A DNA stretch of 26,521 bases from UBA668 sp966112835 (GTDB taxonomy: Bacteria; Actinomycetota; Acidimicrobiia; Acidimicrobiales; Ilumatobacteraceae). This document shows, in pieces, positions 22,399-26,521 of this stretch. Where the stretch lies: contig CBHWEI010000019.1 in NCBI GenBank assembly GCA_966112835.1, forward strand, positions 1-26,521. The letters run 5' to 3'. Both the position numbers and the translations under genes were made by a program. Each line of letters begins with the position of its first letter. Position 1 is the first letter of the stretch. The notes under the pieces were generated by a model, which saw only the letters and a program-made list of their open reading frames with translations, was not told the DNA's origin and did not search any database.

Positions 22399-23342
22399 GC
22401 ACGCCGCCCGGAACCTTCGCCGAGCACCGGCTCGACGTCGGCGACGGCCACACCCTGTTCGTGCAGGAGGTCGGCAACCCCGACGGCGCGCCGGTGGTGT
22501 GGGTGCACGGTGGGCCCGGTACCGGGTGCGGCGCGGGTGCCAAGCGTCTGTTCGATGCGCAACTGCACCGCGCCGTGCTGGTCGACCAGCGGGCCGCGGG
22601 TCGCAGCACCCCCCACGCGGCGGACGACGACGTGCACTGGGCCAGCATCGACATGGACCACCACGTGGCCGACCTCGAGGCCGTGCGCTCGGCGCTGGGC
22701 ATCGACCGCTGGATCGTCGCCGGCGGCTCGTGGGGCTCGGTGTTGGGCGCCACGTACGCACAGCGCCACGCCGACCGGGTGGTGGCCGTGGTGCTCGGGC
22801 CGGTCAGCACGGGCTCGCGCGCCGAGATCGACCACCTCACCGAGCTGGGCCACACGTACGCGCCTGGGCCGTGGGCAGAGTTCCACCACTTCGCCGCAGC
22901 CCACCGGCCGGGTGTCCGCCTGGTGCAGGCGTACCGCGACCTGGTGATGGACTCCGACCCTGCCGTGCACAAGCCGGCGGCCCACGCGTGGTGCCGGTGG
23001 GAGGACGCGCACGTGAACGTCGACGACGAGCCGGTGGTCGACGGGTTCGCCTGGGAGCGCTACCGCGACCCGCGCTTCCGCCTGGCCTTCGCCCGCCAGG
23101 TGACGCACTGCTGGGCCGCCGATTCGTGGCTCGCGCCCGACGAACTGGTGCGTGGCGCCGCGGCGATGGCTGGCGTGCCCTGCTGGTTGGTCCACGGGGC
23201 ACGCGACCAGAGTGGCCCGCTGGACGGGCCCCGTCGCCTGGCCGCGGCCTGGCCCGGCTGCGAGCTGGTGGTGGTCGACGACGGCCACGGTGGCGACGAG
23301 ATGACCGCCGTGTTCCAACGACTGCTGACGACCCTGGCGTAG
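22395..23342 (+). CDS. Alpha/beta hydrolase, proline iminopeptidase (S33) family
   Basis: The product is 315 aa. Family motifs are VVWVHGGPGTG (oxyanion region), VLVDQRAAGRSTPH, and GGSWGSVLGATYAQ with the nucleophile serine in G-x-S-W-G. Aspartate in VHGARDQSGPLDGP and histidine in DDGHGGDEM complete the triad. The HGGPG plus DQR-x-x-GRS combination points to prolyl aminopeptidase rather than a general esterase, although the second motif is usually DQRGCGRS. GTG at 22395 gives 4-nt overlap with the GGCT-like gene. The gene ends 10 nt before the facing DinB-like gene. Confidence 0.9.
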   Translation: MSTPPGTFAEHRLDVGDGHTLFVQEVGNPDGAPVVWVHGGPGTGCGAGAKRLFDAQLHRAVLVDQRAAGRSTPHAADDDVHWASIDMDHHVADLEAVRSALGIDRWIVAGGSWGSVLGATYAQRHADRVVAVVLGPVSTGSRAEIDHLTELGHTYAPGPWAEFHHFAAAHRPGVRLVQAYRDLVMDSDPAVHKPAAHAWCRWEDAHVNVDDEPVVDGFAWERYRDPRFRLAFARQVTHCWAADSWLAPDELVRGAAAMAGVPCWLVHGARDQSGPLDGPRRLAAAWPGCELVVVDDGHGGDEMTAVFQRLLTTLA

Positions 23343-23352
23343 GGGCGGTGGG

Positions 23353-23925
23353 TCAGAAGGGGCTCAGACCCATCCGGTTGCGGACGCTGATGCCTTCGCC
23401 GACGTGGGCGTTGCCGTGGCCCAGGACGGGCCACTGGAGGAACCACCACAGCGGTTTGTCGCGCCACATGTTGTAGAGCCAGGGGAACTCGGCCTCGTCC
23501 AGCCCACCGTGGCGGGTGAGGCGGTCGCTGCTGTCGGGCACGTGGTCGAGCACCATCGTGCCCAGCGGCTCGAGCCACTCCTGGGTGGCGTCGAACACGG
23601 CTTCCACGTAGGCGAGCAGCGAGTCTGGCGCCACGAAGGCGCTCACCACGCGGTCCTCCTTCTCGGCCAGGCCGGCGCCGAGGGGCTCGGTGACCAGGCC
23701 CAGCGACTCGCGGAACCCCAGGTAGAGGGCGTCGTGGTTGCGGATGACCGTGTTCACGGCCAGGTCCTGGTGGCGGGCGATGTGCAGGAGCAGGTGGGTG
23801 ATGCTGCTGCCCCCGCCGTCGACGGTCTCGTGCCACCGGTCGTTGGGCACCAGGCCCACGACCGAGTCGAACAGCTTGGTGCGCACGCCGGCCAGGTCCG
23901 TGAGCATCCACTGGTGCAGATCCAT
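23353..23925 (-). CDS. DinB-like (DfsB/YfiT superfamily) putative metal-binding protein
   Basis: The product is 190 aa from ATG 23925. The four-helix DinB fold is suggested by HLLLHIARHQDLAVNTVI near residues 44-61 and by the C-terminal GHGNAHVGEGISVRNRMGL, which supplies the remaining histidines of a metal site. Members act as thiol-dependent S-transferases in mycothiol or bacillithiol organisms, but the substrate here is unknown. An in-frame GTG at 23955 exists. The ATG is preferred because TACCGT lies 6 nt before it and would otherwise be inside the gene. Confidence 0.85.
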   Translation of the reverse strand: MDLHQWMLTDLAGVRTKLFDSVVGLVPNDRWHETVDGGGSSITHLLLHIARHQDLAVNTVIRNHDALYLGFRESLGLVTEPLGAGLAEKEDRVVSAFVAPDSLLAYVEAVFDATQEWLEPLGTMVLDHVPDSSDRLTRHGGLDEAEFPWLYNMWRDKPLWWFLQWPVLGHGNAHVGEGISVRNRMGLSPF

Positions 23926-23931
23926 GGGCCG

Positions 23932-23937
23932 ACGGTA
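23932..23937 (-). promoter_or_regulatory. -10 box of the DinB-like gene (leaderless type)
   Basis: The minus strand reads TACCGT followed by 6 nt and ATG, the same box as before the acetyltransferase gene. Confidence 0.45.
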
Positions 23938-24015
23938 GTCCGGGCGCGTGGGCACCCCGGAACCCCGTCACACCCCTTTGCCACAGTGCCCGACGTGGAC
24001 CTCAGGGATCGCCGC

Positions 24016-24021
24016 TACACT
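24016..24021 (+). promoter_or_regulatory. Candidate -10 box of the rpsF operon
   Basis: TACACT fits the housekeeping -10. A start near 24028 would give a leader of about 68 nt carrying two hairpins. No good -35 was found. Confidence 0.45.
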
Positions 24022-24041
24022 TGCCGGGTCATATTGGCCCT

Positions 24042-24073
24042 GCCCCATTCCGGGGCCCCTGGAAGCCCCAGGG
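24042..24073 (+). promoter_or_regulatory. Two hairpins in the rpsF leader, possible S6:S18 control site
   Basis: GCCCC-ATTCC-GGGGC (24042-24056) and CCCTGG-AAGCC-CCAGGG (24057-24073) form adjacent hairpins just before the ribosome-binding site. In several bacteria the rpsF leader folds into an S6:S18-binding autoregulatory motif with a conserved CCG. The match here is only by position and by a loop-proximal CCG. Confidence 0.35.
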
Positions 24074-24095
24074 TCCGAAGGGAGGAATCACACGC

Positions 24096-24425
24096 ATGCA
24101 GCGTGCTTACGAACTCATGGTCATCCTCGATGGTGATCTCGACGAGCCGGTGGCTCAGGGCTGGGTGAAGACCATCACTGATGGCATCACCAAGGCCGGT
24201 GGAGCCATCCACGGCAAGCCCGACTGGTGGGGGAAGCGTCAGTACGCGTACCCCATCAACAAGAAGGAGTACGGCTACTACGTCGTCCTGAACCTCGTGG
24301 CCCCGGGCGGTGCGCTCGACGAGCTCGAGCGTTCCTTCCGTATCGCTGACGATGTCGTCCGCCACAAGTTGCTGCGTCTCCCCGACGCCGAGGCAGCTCG
24401 CCGCGGCATCACGGTCGCAGCCTGA
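24096..24425 (+). CDS. rpsF: 30S ribosomal protein S6
   Basis: This 109-aa protein of the small-subunit platform pairs with S18. The start MQRAYELMVILDGDL and the central GKRQYAYPINKKEYGYYVVLNL are the family's conserved strands, and RIADDVVRHKLLRLP closes the fold. Length is typical apart from a short C-terminus. ATG at 24096 has GGAGGAA at 24081-24087, 8 nt upstream. It heads the rpsF-ssb-rpsR-rplI operon, as in most bacteria. Confidence 0.97.
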   Translation: MQRAYELMVILDGDLDEPVAQGWVKTITDGITKAGGAIHGKPDWWGKRQYAYPINKKEYGYYVVLNLVAPGGALDELERSFRIADDVVRHKLLRLPDAEAARRGITVAA

Positions 24426-24467
24426 CCTTCCGGCGTCACCGCCAACTTCCGTAGAAGGAGAGCCATC

Positions 24468-24929
24468 ATGGCCGACAGCACCGTCACCGTCGTTGGGAAC
24501 CTCACCCGCGATCCCGAACTCCGCTTCACCACCGGTGGACGCGGCCAGGCCAGTTTCGGCCTCGCCGTCAGCCGCCGTTACCAGGTGAACAACGAGTGGC
24601 AGGAACAGACCTCGTTCTTCAACGTGGTCGCCTGGGGCACGTTGGGCGAGAACGCAGCAGCGTCGCTCAACAAGGGCACGCGCATCATCGTCACCGGTCG
24701 ACTCGAGCAGCGCTCGTACGAGACCAAGGAAGGCGAGAAGCGTTCAGTCGTCGAGATCATCGCCGACGAGATCGGCCCCTCGCTCCGCTGGGCACGCGCC
24801 GAAGTCGAGCGCATCGCCCGTGACGGCGGCAGCGGTGGTGGTGGCGGCGGTTTCCAGGGTGGTGGCAGCGGCAGCAGCGGCTCCAACCGTGCACCGGACC
24901 CGGTGTACGGCGACGAAGAACCCTTCTGA
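24468..24929 (+). CDS. ssb: Single-stranded DNA-binding protein
   Basis: This 153-aa protein protects single-stranded DNA in replication and repair. The OB-fold spans about residues 3-110: VTVVGNLTRDPELRFT, FFNVVAWGTLGENAAASL, GTRIIVTGRLEQRSYE. A Gly/Ser-rich flexible linker follows, ending in the acidic tip DEEPF that recruits partner proteins. AAGGAG at 24455-24460 lies 7 nt before the ATG. It lies between rpsF and rpsR, the standard place. Confidence 0.97.
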   Translation: MADSTVTVVGNLTRDPELRFTTGGRGQASFGLAVSRRYQVNNEWQEQTSFFNVVAWGTLGENAAASLNKGTRIIVTGRLEQRSYETKEGEKRSVVEIIADEIGPSLRWARAEVERIARDGGSGGGGGGFQGGGSGSSGSNRAPDPVYGDEEPF

Positions 24930-24962
24930 CCCCACAGTTCGAGATTTCGAGAAAGATCCACA

Positions 24963-25391
24963 ATGAGCAGCAAGAAGAGCACCAAGACGCGTTCGCCGAA
25001 AGATGCGAACCCGAAGAAGATCAAGAAGAAGACCAGCATCCTCGTCAGCGACAAGGTCGAGTACATCGACTACAAGGATGTGAACCTCCTCACCCGTTTC
25101 GTGAGCGACCGGTCCAAGATCCGCAACCGTCGGGTCACCGGCAACAGCGTCCAGCAGCAGCGCGAGATCGCCAACGCGATCAAGAACTCGCGTGAGATGG
25201 CGCTCATGCCGTACACCAAGCGCGTTGCCCAGACCCGCACGGGTCGTGGCGGCCGCGACGGTGGCGAGCGTGGCGAGCGCGGTCCCCGCGCCGACCGCGA
25301 CCAGGTCCAGCAGAGCCAGGTCGAAGGCACCGAGATCGAGGACACCGAGATCGAGGACGCCGTCGAGACCACCGAGACCGAGGAGGGCTGA
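24963..25391 (+). CDS. rpsR: 30S ribosomal protein S18 with long C-terminal tail
   Basis: The product is 142 aa, against about 75-90 for usual S18. The core is residues 27-92: VEYIDYKDVNLLTRFVSDR, then KIRNRRVTGNSVQQQREIANAIKNSREMALMPY in order. The zinc cysteines of the C-plus form are absent, so this is the C-minus form. The N-terminus is Lys-rich. After the core comes an RG/GER-rich stretch (about 92-113) and an acidic tail in which 11 of the last 22 residues are Asp or Glu. The ribosome-binding site is weak (GAGAAAG). It lies between ssb and rplI in the usual operon. Confidence 0.95.
   Translation: MSSKKSTKTRSPKDANPKKIKKKTSILVSDKVEYIDYKDVNLLTRFVSDRSKIRNRRVTGNSVQQQREIANAIKNSREMALMPYTKRVAQTRTGRGGRDGGERGERGPRADRDQVQQSQVEGTEIEDTEIEDAVETTETEEG
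25329..25358 (+). repeat. Perfect 15-nt tandem duplication in the S18 tail
   Basis: ACCGAGATCGAGGAC occurs twice head to tail, in frame, encoding T-E-I-E-D twice in the acidic tail. Absence of any third-position change suggests a recent duplication. Confidence 0.9.
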
Positions 25392-25396
25392 TCCAC

Positions 25397-25840
25397 ATGA
25401 AGGTCATCCTCCGCTCCGATCTCAAGGGCCTCGGCAAGCGCGGCGACATCGTCGAAGTGTCCGACGGTCACGCCCGCAACTTCCTCCTGCCCAAGGGCCA
25501 CGCCATCCCGGCCAGCGATGGCGCCGTCAGCCAGGCCACGGCCATGCGCCGTGCCCGCGACCTGCGCGATGCGCAGGACCGCGAGAGCGCCCAGGCCGTC
25601 GCGTCGAAGCTCGTCGCCACCACCATCACCATCAAGGTGAAGGCCGGTGCCGAGGGTCGTCTGTTCGGTTCGGTGACGGCGTCCGATGTCGCCGCCGCCA
25701 TCAAGGACCAGGCGAACATCGAGCTCGACCGTCGCAAGCTGAACGTCGAGCACATCAAGGCCACCGGTACCCACCAGGTGACGGCCAAGTTGCACCACGA
25801 CGTGGAGTTCCCGATCACCCTCGAGGTCGTCGGCAAGTAG
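25397..25840 (+). CDS. rplI: 50S ribosomal protein L9
   Basis: The product is 147 aa. The N-terminal domain carries MKVILRSDLKGLGKRGDIV and VSDGHARNFLLPKGHA, the signature of L9. A helix rich in A/R/D/E joins it to the C-terminal domain (about residues 75-147), with GRLFGSVTASDVAAAIK and DVEFPITLEVVGK. Length matches bacterial L9. ATG at 25397 has AGGAGG at 25381-25386, inside the end of rpsR. A large hairpin follows at 25881-25922. Confidence 0.97.
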   Translation: MKVILRSDLKGLGKRGDIVEVSDGHARNFLLPKGHAIPASDGAVSQATAMRRARDLRDAQDRESAQAVASKLVATTITIKVKAGAEGRLFGSVTASDVAAAIKDQANIELDRRKLNVEHIKATGTHQVTAKLHHDVEFPITLEVVGK

Positions 25841-25874
25841 AGCCTTCGGTCGAGCCTCAGGCTCACCCACAGGG

Positions 25875-25883
25875 TTGTCCACA
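25875..25883 (+). promoter_or_regulatory. DnaA box 1 upstream of dnaB
   Basis: TTGTCCACA, an exact match to the actinobacterial form. It overlaps the first three bases of the large hairpin that follows rplI. Confidence 0.5.
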
Positions 25884-25922
25884 GCCCCGGCGTACCTGCG
25901 TGTCGCAGGTGCCCGGGGCTGT
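25881..25922 (+). terminator. Large hairpin after rplI
   Basis: ACAGCCCCGG (25881-25890) pairs with CCGGGGCTGT (25913-25922). Inside it ACCTGCG pairs with CGCAGGT across a 3-nt loop, TGT. A small internal loop separates the two stems. It is very stable by inspection, but no U-run follows, so it may terminate the S6 operon or act as an mRNA-stabilising structure. Confidence 0.65.
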
Positions 25923-25943
25923 GACGTCCCCACGTTGACAAAG

Positions 25944-25952
25944 TTGTCCACA
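25944..25952 (+). promoter_or_regulatory. DnaA box 2 upstream of dnaB
   Basis: TTGTCCACA, exact. It begins 4 nt after a perfect -35-like TTGACA (25935-25940), although no good -10 follows at 16-18 nt. A 7/9 match, CGATCCACA, is at 25980-25988. DnaA binding here could affect dnaB transcription. Confidence 0.5.
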
Positions 25953-26015
25953 GGACCATCCCCAGGAAAACAGGCCTAGCGATCCACAGGCCCCGCACGG
26001 CAAGGTGAGTGCACC

Positions 26016-26521
26016 ATGTCCGACTTCCGCAGAGACAACGGCAACGGGCGCGATCAGAATCGCGACCGGAACCAGCCCCGCCGCATCGAGGCCCGGGTGC
26101 CTCCCCACAACCTGAACGCCGAGGAGAGCCTGCTCGGCGCGCTGCTGCTGTCGCGCGACGTCGTGGGCCAGGTGGCCGAGCTGGGGATGCAGGTCGAGCA
26201 CTTCTACAAGCCCGCGCACCAGCACATCTACGCGGCCATCCGCGGCCTGATGGCCAACGGCCACGCGGTCGACATCGTCACCGTCTCCGACGAGCTGCGC
26301 CGCAACGGCCTGCTCGAGGACATCGGTGGCGCGCAGGCGCTGAACGAGCTGCAGAACGCGACGCCGGCCATCAGCAACGCGCACCGCTACGCGAAGATCG
26401 TCCAGGACACCGCGGTGCTGCGCAAGCTCATCAGCGTCGCCGGCGAGATCACCGAGATCGCCTACATGGAGCCCGACGACGTCACCAAGGCGCTCGACGA
26501 GGCCGAGACCAAGGTGTTCGA
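26016..26521 (+). CDS. dnaB: Replicative DNA helicase DnaB (5' part)
   Basis: Only the first 168 residues are present; the gene runs off the window. A basic, Asn/Arg-rich N-terminal extension of about 28 residues is followed by the DnaB N-terminal domain: RVPPHNLNAEESLLGALLLS, then FYKPAHQHIYAAI and VDIVTVSDELRRNG, then YAKIVQDTAVLRKLI. The ATPase domain is beyond the edge, so an intein cannot be excluded or seen. ATG at 26016 has AAGGTGA at 26002-26008, 7 nt upstream. Placement after rplI is standard. Confidence 0.95.
   Translation, partial: MSDFRRDNGNGRDQNRDRNQPRRIEARVPPHNLNAEESLLGALLLSRDVVGQVAELGMQVEHFYKPAHQHIYAAIRGLMANGHAVDIVTVSDELRRNGLLEDIGGAQALNELQNATPAISNAHRYAKIVQDTAVLRKLISVAGEITEIAYMEPDDVTKALDEAETKVF

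Noticed and set aside
24951..25399. GATCCACA sequences before rpsR and rplI as DnaA boxes
   Set aside because: Only 7 of 9 positions match, and they lie in the short gaps between ribosomal genes where start-site sequence explains them.
26016..26521. Intein in DnaB
   Set aside because: Inteins insert in the ATPase domain, which lies beyond the window; nothing can be seen here.

Overview
This is a high-GC window with strong actinobacterial gene order. It carries the conserved origin-proximal block yidD-yidC-jag-rsmG-parA-parB, then a leftward cluster cwlM/trxA/trxB/anti-sigma/ECF sigma/kinase/DUF6049, then pcnA, and finally rpsF-ssb-rpsR-rplI-dnaB. From memory, this collinearity matches Streptomyces; in Mycobacterium the same two blocks lie on opposite sides of oriC. 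Divergence of the proteins, the kinase split from MurJ and the S18 form suggest a deep-branching actinobacterium, perhaps Acidimicrobiia. The class is inferred and not proven.

Layout. Bases 1-4755 (+): end of yidD, yidC insertase, RNA-binding khpB/jag, rsmG, three parS sites, parA and parB, so the membrane-protein biogenesis and chromosome segregation module. Bases 4756-4842: two tandem hairpins and a DnaA box between convergent genes. Bases 4843-15167 (-): an envelope and redox cluster. In transcription order it is GNAT acetyltransferase, DUF6049-like secreted protein, DegV, membrane Ser/Thr kinase with a discoidin-like ectodomain, ECF sigma factor, membrane anti-sigma, YhhN, a two-helix membrane protein, trxB, trxA and a pseudo-amidase resembling CwlM. 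Bases 15168-15355: divergent promoter region with a 16-nt direct repeat. Bases 15356-20902 (+): class II HDAC-like deacetylase, CCA tRNA nucleotidyltransferase, and a 1023-aa membrane PAS-PAS-GGDEF-EAL protein. Bases 20922-21503 (-): methyltransferase. Bases 21578-23342 (+): DUF5318, GGCT-like protein and S33 peptidase/hydrolase. Bases 23353-23925 (-): DinB-like protein. Bases 24016-26521 (+): rpsF-ssb-rpsR-rplI, then dnaB, which runs off the window.

How the genes work together. Most genes are housekeeping. The part most worth a second look is the leftward cluster. In mycobacteria the lipid II flippase MurJ, its fused pseudokinase and ectodomain, SigM, thioredoxin and CwlM sit here. In this window no murJ is present: a DegV gene occupies its usual place, and the kinase plus MurJ-like ectodomain is a free-standing protein with intact catalytic motifs. 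At the other end of the cluster is a CwlM-like protein that has lost its zinc ligands. trxA has an exact sigma-R/sigma-H type promoter (GGAAT-N18-GTT). Many genes are coupled by 4-nt ATGA/GTGA overlaps, and five monocistrons or operon heads show a -10 box 6-8 nt before the start codon, suggesting leaderless transcripts. Four exact DnaA boxes lie at parB and upstream of dnaB.

No mobile elements, CRISPR arrays, tRNA or rRNA genes were seen. No intergenic stretch exceeds 300 bases; the longest, 2764-3041, is the parS region.
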